The translations under genes and the position numbers were made by a program. The notes beneath the pieces are model-generated. The model ran no database searches, was not told where the DNA came from, and worked only from the letters and a program-made list of their open reading frames with translations. A DNA stretch of 64,000 nt from Odiellus spinosus (taxonomy: Eukaryota > Arthropoda > Arachnida > Opiliones > Phalangiidae): contig OY987227.1 of assembly GCA_963920705.1 (NCBI GenBank), positions 5,195,143 to 5,259,142 on the forward strand. Direction: 5' to 3'. Positions 48,069-61,600 of the stretch are shown piece after piece (position 1 is the stretch's first letter; each line of letters starts with the position of its first letter).

Positions 48069-48535
48069 GTTGAAGGCGATTATACGCAATGGGACGTCTC
48101 CCACTGTTATAATCACCTCCGACCATCCTCACACCAAGGTCCAACCTCTAGTGTCCGATCTCAGCGGGCCATATTAGCGAGGCGTCCCTCACTAATATAG
48201 TCCACATCAACCTTCCACTCCAGTCATCTCCTCCCCCTACGGGTCTTTGTGGTGCAGTTACCGAATGCCTAGGGTTACGATAAACGTCTAGACGTTGAGA
48301 AGGGGGGGTTTTCCCCAACTCTTCTCGGTTACTCGCTCGGTGAATAAAGGTTAGCGAAAGCTATATATACCCCTTTTCCATGCCCTAACTATTTTGGCCT
48401 TATGCCGCGATATCTTTTAGTGAATTGAAGCGTATAATTCATTTAAATTTTAATTTAATATAATAATATTGTTAAACTGAATCTAATTAATAAAGAAGCT
48501 GAAAAATCAATTAAAAATTCGAGATAGTTTAGAAG
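48069..48535. other. Tail of tandem block, no gene
   Basis: Contains the diverged sub-repeat noted above and a G-run near 48300. No coding signal. Confidence 0.5.
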
Positions 48536-49413
48536 ATATTTAAGAAATTTCCCAAAAATTTAATGAAATGTGACCGTTTAATACCAGCTTGAGTTGGCAA
48601 CACGCGCTTAGCTGTTTTCCATATATCATTTAGTCTAAAAAGCAAAGGTATAACGGGCAGTATAGGCTTAGTCTTGCTGCAAACTTGGGGTGGATTGAAG
48701 AATCTAAATAAAAGTGCGTTTACACGGGTATCTCACCGTCCACTGAATTCGAATTAATACAGACAAAGGTACTTTGACAAAATTTGATAATACTTCTTTC
48801 GGTACGAGAGTTTCTCTAGTTAAACACAGATTTAAATAATGAAATATTGATAAAGTATATGAAGTAATAGAGAGTAAAGTGCCTGAATTGGTTACAAAAG
48901 GGTGAAATCATAAGCTTAGCCGATTTTTATTAATTGCTTCAAAATGATAAACAAAAATTTTATTTCTTAAACAGTAGAATGATAAGGAATATCCATTGAA
49001 TTCGAGCTAATAGAGAGAAAGTATAGTTTATTGTTTACGAGTGCTTCTCTTTGTTAAACAAAGATTTCTATAATGAAAGATTGATAAGGTATATGAAGTA
49101 ATAGAGAGAAAGGTGGCTGAATGGGTTACGAAAAGGTTAAAACATAAACCTAGCGATCTTTATTAAGTGGTTCTAAATTGATGAACAAAAATTTAATTTA
49201 TTAAACTGTAGATAAGCTATTTAAGAAATTTCCCAAAAATTTAATGAAATGTGACCGTTTAATACCAGCTTGAGTTGGCAACACGCGCTAAGCTGTTTTC
49301 CATATATCATTTAGTCCAAAAAGCAAAGGTATAACGGGCAGTATATTCTAAGGCTTGCTGCAAACTTGGGGTGGATTGAAGAATCTAAATAAAGGTACGT
49401 TTACACGGGCATC
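48536..49413. repeat. Duplicated 197-bp block 681 bp apart with internal ~253-bp repeat
   Basis: 48536-48732 and 49217-49413 share GACCGTTTAATACCAGCTTG and AACTTGGGGTGGATTGAAGA with few changes. Between them two diverged copies of another segment (CCACTGAATTCGA at about 48741 and CCATTGAATTCGA at about 48993, each with GAAGTAATAGAGAG) occur in tandem. Confidence 0.85.
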
Positions 49414-49664
49414 CAAGATAGAAACGACATAAGATTTAAAGCTGAGGCGGATTGATACAAAATGTTAAACCTCTTAAGAAAAATTATAGTCGTGAAAACT
49501 CCCCTTGGACAGAAGTACAGTAGGTTTCCCGTGTTTAAAAAAACATCAGTTTTGAATAAAAAATGGTTATCTGATGTTGGAAAAAAAAATAGGCTTCAGA
49601 TTTCTCCACTATAAAACCAAGAAACATTTCCTACTATATTCATAATCAAAAGAAGCCGTGTAGA

Positions 49665-50450
49665 GTGAACTTCGTTAGCAGACCAGGAGACGAGACAAGA
49701 CGAGACCAGACGAAAGAGAGCTATAGTGACTTAAGTGAGAAAATCAACCAGCGCAGAATGTCATCAACATTTGAAGTCAACAGAGCAGCGACATGGCTTT
49801 CATTTATCACCAGAGAGAGACGGCCTGGCTACGAAGAATTGAAACATGCAAGCAGTGAGTGTTTTCGGACTCGACATATGAGATTCTTACAGTCAGTAAA
49901 AGCTCAACAGTTCTTCATACGGCCTCGTTATTCTAAACATATAAGGAGCTATTCAAGTATAAATATTAACGGTATGGAAATTAGTCTATTTCAGTATTCA
50001 AGATATTTTTTTTTATCATAGGAGTGGAAGCTAACGTCTTGTCAGCCGGTTTGGAAAATAACCTCGACCAGCTCAATCCTTTGATTCTTCCAATGACTGG
50101 GATCACTTGCATGATGAAAATATCAGTAATGGTCCTCTATTAGCATGTCAAAACAAGAATTTTAGACGAAAACTGTACCGGAAGTAGTTGCCGATCATCT
50201 ACCGAAAATGGGTTGTAAATGGAACATTCAGTCTACAATATTTCTTGGTTTGTCTAAGAGGAACTTGCTACAAAATCTTCGTCGTTTTAATTCCTTGTCT
50301 TCATTGCCATCCCAGACTAAATCCTTCGTCTTTATCAAATTAGTGGATTATCTCAAAGATAATCACACAGTACAGCCTATGCTCTAGTGATAATTTATAT
50401 TATAAGAACATGTATTTTACATATTTATTTAGAAAATAAATTTCATTTGG
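49665..50450 (+). other. Possible unidentified transcript with polyA signal
   Basis: An ATG at 49758 opens MSSTFEVNRAATWLSFITRE and continues about 88 codons to 50021. The first 60 residues look protein-like and the last part looks intronic. A second protein-like stretch (SFDSSNDWDHLHDENISNGP) lies near 50080-50160, and AATAAA occurs at about 50436. This could be a small gene or a retroposed fragment. I do not recognise it, and the splice structure is unresolved. A 65-bp direct repeat (TTTCATTTGGTGTGT) follows at 50440-50570. Confidence 0.3.
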
Positions 50451-50704
50451 TGTGTCTATTAAAAAATCTACGCCATGGCGCATATAATTATGGGTAACGC
50501 AGGACATTTCATTTGGTGTGTATATTAAAGAGTCTACGACCTGCCACGTGTAATTATGGGTAACGCATGACACTCTTTTGCATTCTCTGTATCCTTGACG
50601 TTAAGGGAAAATACTTATACTCCGTAAAATAGAGAATAATGATGGAAATGCACGCTGTTTCCTCTACTCATCCAATACTCTACATTTCTTTTAATCTTTT
50701 ATTT

Positions 50705-50734
50705 TAGGTAGGGTTAGGTTAGGTTAGGTTAGAT
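50705..50734. repeat. Short interstitial TTAGG-type tract
   Basis: GGTTAGGTTAGGTTAGG within a slightly longer variant run. This is the canonical arthropod telomere motif, here only four to five units and internal. Confidence 0.8.
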
Positions 50735-52321
50735 TACCTTAACGTCGGGGTCGGGGAGGTTATATTGTGGTTTCCCAACTTGTTGTTAGTTACGACCATT
50801 GTAAGCATTGCCTGAGCCGTTAGACGACGCTTATGAACGTCAGCCAGGTTTTTGCTCTTCACTATTTATACCGCTGCTACGAAACTAGTGTCACCTACTA
50901 TGTTCTTCAAAAATAATGAATTTTAAACCTACAAGTTTGGTTTTATTGATTTTCTTTGAATTGAAAGTAAATTTGAAATACATTTATTTTCCACGAATTA
51001 TGGGAATGTGAATTGTGTTATCCATCGTCACGTGTTTTAATTCGAGTAACTTGTAGATAAAGCTTCGAACTTTACCTTCGGATAAACCCAACATCCATTT
51101 TACTTTTATCTGAATTTACGAATTGCATTTTTTAGTAACAAAAAATCAATACGATAATAAAATATCTGAAAAATTATGACTGACAGGAGATAATGTGTAT
51201 CCGATTCCGAGCTTTACCCTAGCTTTGATAGTTCTTACTACTGCACGTCCTATTTACCTTTAAAGAACGCTTATAAAACCACATGTTTTGCTTTAACAGC
51301 TATTCATCTGTATCTATTAAAGTGAGGCTCTCACCATTTTTTCCGAATGTCTATGAAATCTATTTTTAGTTTTATCTTACTGTTAAAACGCTATGTTCAA
51401 AACTTTTAAACCTCTAGGTTGAAACGTTCGAACGAAACTTCAAAATGAAAATTCAACACGAATTTTCCTGTAAGTTTTAAATTTATTTCTAGTTTAATAT
51501 TTGTTTGTAAATTTTTTTACTGGTGGATAAGGCTTAATCAATAAGAAATCGATAAATCACACGTTGTTCGGTTGCATTCTGCCTTTAAGAAAATAAACGA
51601 GGCCTTTATATTTGAGATCAAATACATTAAACTGTCATTTTAAATTTTTAGGCGTGTTGAGAAATAAACACAATTCATTTTTTGACGACACTGTCACACA
51701 CGGATAAGAATTTTGTTCGATTCAGTTCGCAATGTAACAGAAACAGAGGCGCAGTTATAAACAATGTTAATTCTAATATGGGATAAAAATGGTTTCGCAA
51801 ATACTTGCACGAAAATGATCGATTATGATGTATTTCCCAATTTCTAAACATTTCAAGAAATAAAAATTGTATTAAATACAACCATAACAGAATAATTCAA
51901 TATTTTTAGAACTTATACCGTAGGATATTGTTGTCGCTGAACATGTAAGAAAGTTAACTATTAACTGTTAACCAATACTAGCGTCACGCGTGCGAGTTAG
52001 TAAGATTAGTGCTCCAATTCAGATAACCATTATCTTATGATATTCAAAGATATTTTATTTCGGATTAATTGTTTGCAAATTCGAATAATTTTTCCATTTT
52101 CGGATAAAAACGGAAATGATTAGTATATTTATTTTATCTTCGGATAAATTAACTTTAATGATAAATTTTATATTTTTCAGCGGTACATCTACCCAATTAA
52201 TCAAAGTTATACCTAATTAAGTAAGATAAGGTTATCGTATTTTTGGTAACATTATGAATGAAACTTTCAGAGTTGGTGTTATTGAGGTAATGTTGTTTTT
52301 AAGACGAATTTTTCCTAATGA
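50735..52321. other. No exon recognised
   Basis: Probably upstream or first-intron sequence of IR gene 2. The block at 51040-51240 (CTTCGGATAAACCCAACATCC) is related to 54060-54250. No coding exon could be supported. Confidence 0.45.
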
Positions 52322-52659
52322 CAGAAGCCGATGAAACCCTCCTTTGAAGTCTACTACTCTAATGTTCCATATAGCGCTCCTCTCTGTATGGGTAAAATTC
52401 CCAATTTTACGAGATCGGAGGGGTCCTACTTCATACCCCCCTGTCTACGGAAAATTGGGAATTCTCTCTCTCCACAAACGACGACGTTTTTTCGACGAAT
52501 TCCATTGCTGCTAGAGATATTCGCTCGACGAACTCCCGCCCCGAAAACATCTACCGTTAGGAGGCGTACGAATCGCGCCTTTTGAGAATAACCCATACAG
52601 AGAAGGGTAGACAAGACCAGGGAGTAATAGACTTCAAAGGAGGGTTTCATCGGCTTCTG
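52322..52659. mobile_element. CAGAAGCC MITE, 338 bp
   Basis: Same family as 42041, opposite orientation. The 7-bp flanks CTAATGA (52315-52321) and CTAATTA (52660-52666) differ at one base, consistent with an older insertion. It lies 39 bp before an IR2 exon. Confidence 0.92.
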
Positions 52660-52698
52660 CTAATTATGAAAGAGTGTTAGAATAATGAACTTTTTCAG

Positions 52699-55600
52699 GA
52701 AAGTTACGTAGTTAACTTATGTAAAGAAAGCGTCGACTTGGTACTAAAATGGTACGAATATGCATTCAAAACTAGGTAATTAATGACTTTTGTGTTTATT
52801 ATTGATTTTAACCAATAATTAAATTTGGATAATTAAAAATATTCACATGTTAGGGTCGAATTAATATTTGTGACAGAGGAAGAAAGTAAGATGAACAGCG
52901 CTGCCTACATTCTGTCCAATTTGGCAAGTCTAAATAACCATTTTAAATATATCTTATTTTTAATAGAGCTCGGAATTTGTGTAAATTTTATAAGAACATC
53001 GCGATTATTAATAAGATATTATCCGTTCGCGAAAAACATCCATTTCTTATTTGAGTTAACGTATCTTCGTACTCAACTGTTATAGGAAATTAGTACGTTA
53101 TACCAGAGGTATATAAAAACCCCCTTCGGGGGGAAGTATGAAAGCCCCTATACTACCAATGCTAAAAATCACGAACAACAAGAGCCCGCTGCTGACTATC
53201 TTGGCCACTAGCCTGCGCTGGACTTCTCAATGTCGCTACTCTAGTAAATGGTCTTTGTATAAACAAGACGGCTCGATTTGTGTTTAGAACTTCCTGTCTC
53301 AGGAGTCAGGCTGTCTGTTAAATTGGAGTCGAAGGTTGACTTCAGCTCGCAAGTTCCGGAAGTGTGCGTAGGGAAAATGTATTGAGGTTCAAAATGGTGT
53401 AACTATTTTTTGGGAGTAAAGCGGTGTGTCGATCCGCCGCGATTTACGCCGGGCACTCGTTGTTCGTCGATTTTGCCTACCTTTCATACTTCCCCCCGAA
53501 GGGGTTTATTATATACCTCTGGTTATACCAGTTACCAGAAGCCGATGAGACCCTCCTTTGAAGTCTACTACTCTAATGGTCCATGTAGCGCTCCTCTCTG
53601 TTTGGGTAAAACTCACAATTTTACGAGATCGGAGGGGTTCTACTTCATACCCCCCCTGTCTACGGAAATTTTAAATTCTCTCTCTCCACAAACGACGATG
53701 TTTTTTCGCTAGAGATATTCACTCAACGAACTCCCGCTCCGAAAATATCTACCGTTAGGAGGCGTACGAATCGCGCTTTTTGAAACTAACCCATACAGAG
53801 AGAGGGGTAGACAAGACCCGGGAGTCATAGACTTCAAAGGAGGGTTTCATCGGCTTCTGCAGTTACTCATTCGCCGATAAGAAAATTTGAAACTCGAGTT
53901 TCTTCGCGGATTTTAACCACAGTAACCAAATTGAGATCTCGAAGCTAGAATGTAGTAATTTAGTATGCCTAGCAGTTCCTTACAATTTACATTAAAATCT
54001 AATTATTTAATTTCATTCTACATGGATTTCGAGATACGTCATATTTTTATCTTCGCGTTATCCGTTCGAATAAAAGCGTAATTTCTTTATTAACCAAGCT
54101 TCAAACCTTATCTCTGGATAATCAATATCCATTTAATACACGTCAGTTCCTATAATTTGTGGTTTTATATAAATAAACAATTTATCCTAGATTAAAATAT
54201 CTGAAAAAATCGTCAGTTATCAATGGATATCCAAAGTTATTCATTATCCGATATTGAGCTCTAATTTTTTCAGTTATTCTCGTTCAGTGACAAGTACCGA
54301 AAATACAAAGCTTGAAGTGTCAATGATATTGTAAAATAAATCTCACAAAAAGCATTTGCTTAAAAACAAGCATATGAAAAGCTTAGGCTAATTTAAATGA
54401 GGCTGTCACGACTCCAAATGGAAATTGAGCAGCATTTTCTAAAAGATCGCTAAATAACGATTCAATATATGTAGAGCCAAAACAATTACCGTGACAGTAA
54501 AAATACATATTTTATCGTCGCCATTTTCGAAATTTTTAAAATAAAAAACCCAGCAAAACTAAGTAATCACTATGATCGCGTGGCTAGTGTAGAGCTCCAA
54601 AAATGAACTACGTCAGATATCGGAAAAAACACGACTTATATAATAGATATTTTTATCATTTTCATTTTGAAATTTCTTAATTACGCTTCAACCCCTAATA
54701 AGGTGTTTTAATAGTATCAGAAATAGATGAACCGAAATTATCAACGAGCTATTCCTCTAACGCCACAGGCAAGTTCTCCGTTTCCCCTCACTTAGACAAC
54801 AGTTGTAGCCACCTCCCCCTCGGAATTTCGCCTAGCCGAGAAACGTTGAATGCGCCACCTGGCTTGGTTTGCAGCCGTCGCTACGTGGGCGATCAGTTTC
54901 CCAAGATCCTCCTCGGTATTTCCTTGAGGCCGAGGAAGCCCATTCCCCCAGTGCTTACCCTCCCCATTCACTCCAAATAAAATGCATTTCCCAATCTAAG
55001 CTCTCGTTGATAATTTCGGTTCATCTATTTCTGATAGTATGATAAAACTAAAATTATAATTCATTGGCAAACGAAACAAATTGTGACATCCACACTTAAA
55101 TTAGAAAAACATACGGTAATTTAGTCATTTTTTGCTTTTGGTATAAATCAGAAGCCGATGAAACTCTCCTTTGAAGTATATTACTTGTTTATTTTGTCTG
55201 AAGGGGTACTTTCAAAAATCCCGATCCTAACGGTAGATATTTTCGGAGCGGGAATCAAGGTTCGCCTCCTGTTTGTGGGTGGAGTTCGTTGTCAAGGGTT
55301 TATTTAAATTCGATTCTTATTATTATTATTTTTTTTTCGGTCTCACCAGCCACGTTTTCCTAAGTTCAAGGGGAGTTTACAAAAAAGGGAAAAACCCAAG
55401 GCGGCTGGATAGGCTATGTTTATACTCAAAGAGTCACGCAAATTCCGCTTGTATCGCTATCGCACGCGTGGGAACGCTAGAGCTCGGGATCATTCTTACA
55501 TACGGGATAGTCTGGGAATAATAAACATAAATTTACAAGTTTTGAAGCCCCTCCCCCAGAAGAGAGAGAAAATTTCCAATTTTCCGTAGAGAAGGTGGTA

Positions 55601-58600
55601 TGAAGTAGGTCCCCTGCGAGCTAGTAAAACAGGGAAATTTACCCGTCAGAGATGCGCGCTAAATAGAACATTAGATTAATAGATTTCAAAGGAGGATTTC
55701 ATCCGCTTCTTTGTAAGTGGAAAATATCCCGGACTTTGGTATCTTATGATTTCAATTTTAGAGTTTGTCGGCTCTGTTGAAACCTTTCGAATTATCGGAG
55801 TTTTCGATTAATGGCGACGGTGACGGGTGCGGATACAGTCAAACTATACAATCAACATCCATCTTTATAATATCGGGGCAACCCAAAGCGGAAATGGATT
55901 CTACCGTCACTAACACTTTCAAAAATGTCGTCAACGATTCGAGAGTAAGTACTAGAATCTATCGTAACAAAGTTATTGTCAAAAAAAATCAAGTTTATAT
56001 AATTCGTTCTCTCAGATTCGGTACATATTTTAAAAAAATAAACTCAATAGCTGTTTGTTCCATTTTTAACATACGTTTTCATTTAAATTGAAAATGAGGC
56101 TGACACAAAATTGCCACGGATTCCAAATGAAATTTAAGTAACATCAGAGGTATATAATAACCCCCTTCGGGGGGAAGTATGAAAGGTAGGCAAAATCGAC
56201 GAACAACGAGTGCCCGGCGTAAATCGCGGCGGATCGACACACCGCTTTACTCCCAAAAAATAGTTACACCATTTTGAACCTCACTAAATTTTCCCTACGC
56301 ACACTTCCGGAACTTGCGAGCTGAAGTCAACCTTCGACTCCAATTTAACAGACAGCCTGACTCCTGAGACAGGAAGTTCTAAACACAAATCGAGCCGTCT
56401 TGTTTATACAAAGACCATTTACTAGAGTAGCGACATTGAGAAGTCCAGCGCGAGCTAGTGGCCTAGATAGTCAGCAGCGGGCTCTTGTTGTTCGTGATTT
56501 TTAGCATTGGTAGTATAGGGGCTTTCTTACTTCCCCCCGAAGGGGTTTATTATATACCTCTGGTAACATCCTTGAAATTATAGTTAAAAAACAATTCAAA
56601 ATATATAGGCATAGCATGATAGCATATTTTTTTACTATTTTACTTTTAAATTTTTGAAATTCTTTTTTATTTCGAAAATTTAGTTTCCTTAATTTTTATA
56701 AAGCTACGTTCACACTTGACACTTTCGAACCGTTTTCAAACCGTTTCAATTTTCAAATCGTCTTTTCAAGACATTAATTTCGTTTCTTGATCAAAGATCT
56801 ACATGGTGACCCCAAAATTTTATAATTTGACCTTTCCAAATCGGTTTAAAACGGTTTCAAATTCTGTAGTGTGAACTCGACTTTAATGGTCTACGTATGT
56901 ATTAAATTTTAAGTGTTTTAACGGTCTTTTGGAAAATGCAGCACATTTCCATTAAGAGTTCGTGAAAAATCCGTGACAACATCACTTTAAAGGGAGATTG
57001 TAATCTAGTCACAAGTGATTTATTATGAATTCCTTGTCGTTTTAATAGGACTAATCCCCTAGTTGCCAAACTTACAAAAATATTTAACTACAAATTTAAA
57101 AACCAGGAAAATAGGCTTAGCTGGATTCATGGATATCCTGAATTCTTTACGATTAAGGGTCAGCGACCAATGAGATCTCCGTGAGACTTTCCATAAAGAT
57201 TGGTCGCTGATCCTTATACGCGAAGAACTTAATATCTCCAGCTAAGTCTATTTTCCGGGTAAGATTTAAATTTATTTCTAGTTTAATTTTTGTTTGTAAT
57301 TTTTGTACTGATGGATTAGGCCTATTTAAGAGTAAGGAATCGAAAAAAAAAATCACTTGTTAGGTTGCATTATATCTTTAAATAAACAGTTTTATTCGAA
57401 GGATAAATTTTTATATCGTCCAAAATATTTCCCGATTATTCAAGTTTCAGTTAATTAGTAATTCTATTTGGATCATCGTGTCTTTAACAATGGCGTTGCT
57501 TAGCGTCGGTGTCAGACGAGATTCAACACCACGCTACAAATTCAGACGCTCAGTATTTTGGAGCGAATTCGCCTATTTCTTGTGGTCTACCAAGATGTTA
57601 TTCTTTTACGAACGTAAATATAACCAGAAGCCGATGAAACCCTCCTTTGAAGTCTACTACTCTAATGTTCTATATAGCGCTCCTCTCTGTATGGGTAAAA
57701 TTCCCAATTTTACGAGATTAGAAGGGTCCTACTTCATACCCCCGTCTACGGAAAATTGGAAATTCTCTCTCTCTCCACAAACAAGGCTGCTAGAGATATT
57801 CGCTCGACGAACTCTCGCTCCGAAAATATCTACCTTTAGGAGGCGTAGGAATCGCGCTTTTTGAAACTAACCCATACAGAGAGGGGTAGACAAGACCCGG
57901 GAGTAATAGACTTCAAAGGAGGGTTTCATCGGCTTCTGATATAACGAGAACGTTTTAATTTCTATAAAATTACAGCGAATAAAAACATTGGGAAATATAG
58001 GAGCATTTTTAAGCTAATAATTAACAGATGCTATCCTTTTTTTCCCCATAAGCAATTGGTCGCATTTCAAAAGTAACTCGAGTGAAGCTTTTATGTTTGA
58101 TTTGGATGGTACATACGGCATTCATATCTATTCATTACTCGTCGACGCTCAAATCGGATTTCGCTCAAATAAAATACAATAAAATGGATTCCGTCACATC
58201 CCTCTTAAATAAAGGTGACAACAAAATTATGATTCCCAATGGATTCGTCGAACGCCAATACATTAGAAAAAAGGTTATTGTCTTAAGTGTAACTTATTAT
58301 CTGGCATACGTCCGTCTGTAATTACCAACCGTGTAGTTAACCATGTTTTAAAGTTATTGTGCTTATTGAAAAGAAAATATCATATACAGGGTGTTTCTGA
58401 AAGGTCTGGAAAAAATGAAGGGGTTTTTTCGTGGGGTCAGACTGAGTGAAAAAGGTTTATGAACCTTTAGCACGCGCACCGTTGCGTAGTTATGAGCCCT
58501 TGAAAATAGTCCTCAAAAATACGAAAAACGACCGAAAGGTGTAGGTAAGAATATGCCTTTGACCATTATTGTTTTTCAATTTAATTGTGCATAAGCTAAT

Positions 58601-61600
58601 TATCGAGAGATAGGTGAAACAAGGTGTTTATTAACTAAAAAAAGCGTATCAACATGTTTAGGAGTGTGCAATCATTAACTTTGGTCAGAAGTACTTGAAC
58701 TCAAAGTGTGGTTTATTACGTGTGTTTCGGGTGTTGAAAAGGGAATTTTACAAGAAACCATTATTAATTACCATAATTTTCAATTGCTTAATAATCGGAA
58801 TCAGAAGTATTTACAAAAATTGTTCAAAATGCATTCCGTTAGCGTTAATACACACTTGAGCCCGTCTAATAAATGATTGTCTAACTCGTTCGAAGATCCC
58901 TGGTGTGTTGCGTACGGTAACGTTTCGAGGGCATCAATAATTCTTTGACGTAGATCTTTCACGTCACGCACTTCACTAACATAAACTAAGTCCTTAAGGT
59001 GGCCCCAAAGAAAGAAATCACAAGGGTTTAGGTTCGGAGATCTGGCGGGCCACGCAACCGTTCCGCCACGACCAATCCACCTTAAAGGGAATGCTTCATT
59101 AAGGAAGGCCCTAACTAGGAGAGAAAAATGAGGTGATGCACCGTCGTGCATAAACCACATGTCTCGTCTCAAGGCCAATGGTACGTCTTCAAGAAGCTCG
59201 AACAGATTGTTTTGAAGAAATCGGAGATATGCCTCACCATTAAGCCTTGGCTTCAGAAAGAATGGTCCAATTAAATGGTCACCAACAATTCCGCACCAGA
59301 CGTTTAAGCTGAATTGAACTTGGTGAGCCCTAACACTTGTAGCGGGGGGGGGGGGCGGGTTGTTGCGCCCACTGATGCCTGTTGTGCATGTTCAATATGC
59401 CATCACGGGAAAAATTGGCCTCATCCGTAACTAAAGGTTTTGGGGTAAGTTGATGTCTAGTCTGTGGTTTATCGCTCAACATCAAGACATCAACATACCC
59501 CAAAACCTTTTAGTTACGGATGAGGCCAATTTCTCCCGTGATGACATATTGAACATGCACAACAGGCATCAATGGGCGCAACAAAACCCCCCCACGCTAC
59601 AAGTGTTAAGGCTCACCAAGTTCCATTCAGCTTAAACGTCTGGTGCGGAATTGTTGGTGACCATTTAATTGGACCATTCTTTTTGCAGCCAAGGCTTAAT
59701 GGTGAGGCATTTCTCCGATTTCTTCAAGACAATCTGTTCGAGCTTCTTGAAGACGTACCATTGGTCTTGAGACGAGACATGTGGTTTATGCACGACGGTG
59801 CACCACCTCATTTTTCTCTCCTAGTTTAGGCCTTCCTTAATGAAACATTCCCTTTGAGGTGGATTGGTCGTGGCGGAACGGTTGCGTGGCCAGCCAGATC
59901 TCCGGACCTAAACCCTTGTGATTTCTTTCTTTGGGGCCACCTTAAGGACTTAGTTTATGTTAGTGAAGTGCGTGACGTGGAAGACCTACGTCAAAGGATT
60001 ATTCATGCCTGCGAAACCATACGCAACACACCAGGGATCTTCGAACTAGTTAGACAATCATTTATTAGACGCGGGCTCAAGTGTGTATCAACGCTGACGG
60101 AATGCATTTCGAACAATTTTTGTGAATACTTCTGATTACGAGTATTAAACAATTGATAATTACGGTAATTATTAATGGTTTCTAGTAAAATTCCCTTTTC
60201 AACACCCGAAACACACGTAATAAACCACACTTTGAGTTCAAGTACTTCTGACCCAAGGTTAATGATTGCACACTCCTAAACATGTTGATACGCTTTTTTT
60301 TAGTTAATAAACACCTTGTTTCACTTATCTCTCGATAATTAGCTTATGCACAATTAAATTGAAAAAAAATAATGGTCAAAGGCATAATCTTACCTACACC
60401 TTTCGGTCGTTTTTGGTATTTTTGAGGACTATTTTCAAGGGCTCATAACTACGCAACGCAGCGCGTGCTAAAGGTTCATAAACCTTTTTCACTCAGTCTG
60501 ACCCCACGAAAAAAAACCTTCATTTTTTCCAGACCTTTCAGAAAAACCCTGTATAATTGTCCAGTATAGTGAAAATATATCCTAGAGAAATGGTCCAATA
60601 TGTAGTTAAGATGTCCTGCAGTAACTGTCCAATATGTAGATAAGATGTCCCGCAGTAATTGTCCAATAAGTAGTTAAGATGTCCCGCAGTAATTGTCCAA
60701 TATGTAGTTAAGATGTTCCTACACTAATTGTCCAATATGTAGTTAAGATGTTCCTACACTAATTGTCCAATATGTAGTTAAGATGTTCCTACACTAATTG
60801 TCCAATATGTAGTTAAGAAGTCCTACAGAAGTAGTTATGAAGTCCTACAGAAGTAGTTATGAAGTCCTACAGAAGTAGTTATGAAGTCCTACAGAAGTAG
60901 TTATGAAGTCCTACAGAAGTAGTTATGAAGTCCTACAGAAGTAGTTATGAAGTCCTACAGAAGTAGTTATGAAGTCCTACAGAAGTAGTTATGAAGTCCT
61001 TCAGAAGTAGTTAAGAAGTCCTACAGAAGTAGTTAAGAAGTCCTACAGAAGTAGTTAAGAAGTCCAACAAGTAGTTGAGACGTCCTAGTTAAGACGTCCT
61101 ACAAGTAGTTAAGAAGTCCTACAAGAAGTAGCTAAGAAGTCCTACAAGAAGTAGCTAAGAAGTCCTACAAGAAGTAGCTAAGAAGTCCTACAAGAAGTAG
61201 CTAAGAAGTCCTACAAGAAGTAGCTAAGAAGTCCTACAAGAAGTAGCTAAGAAGTCCTACAAGAAGTAGCTAAGAATTCCTCCAAGAAGTAGTTAAGAAA
61301 TCCTACAAGAAGTAGTTAAGAAATCCTACAAGTAGTTTAAGAAGTCCTACACATCTAGTTAAGAAGTCCTACAAGAAGTAGCTAAGAAGTCCTACAAGAA
61401 GTAGCTAAGAAGTCCTACAAGAAGTAGCTAAGAATTCCTCCAAGAAGTAGCTAAGAATTCCTCCAAGAAGTAGTTAAGAAATCCTACAAGTAGTTTAAGA
61501 AGTCCTACAGATGTAGTTAAGAAGTCCTACAGAAATAGTTTAATATGTAGTAAAGATGTCTTACAGTATAAAGATTCAATATGTAGTTAAGATGCCCTGC

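Larger units (their letters stand above)
58387..60551. mobile_element. Palindromic (inverted-dimer) mariner-like element
   Basis: Two about 1.07-kb arms in opposite orientation (58387-59458 and 59485-60551) surround a 26-nt centre. Both outer ends are CAGGGTGTTTCTGAAAGG-type (right-hand copy CAGGGTTTTTC) and TA (TATA) flanks each side, as for a Tc1/mariner insertion. Each arm carries the C-terminal part of a transposase gene and the same 3' terminal sequence. The 5' half of the parent is missing from both. The arms differ by several percent, so they have diverged since the dimer formed. Confidence 0.92.

Noticed and set aside
46583..48177. Repeated 60-91-codon frames in the 559-bp units
   Set aside because: Present only because the unit is triplicated. 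Frames on both strands have no family signature.
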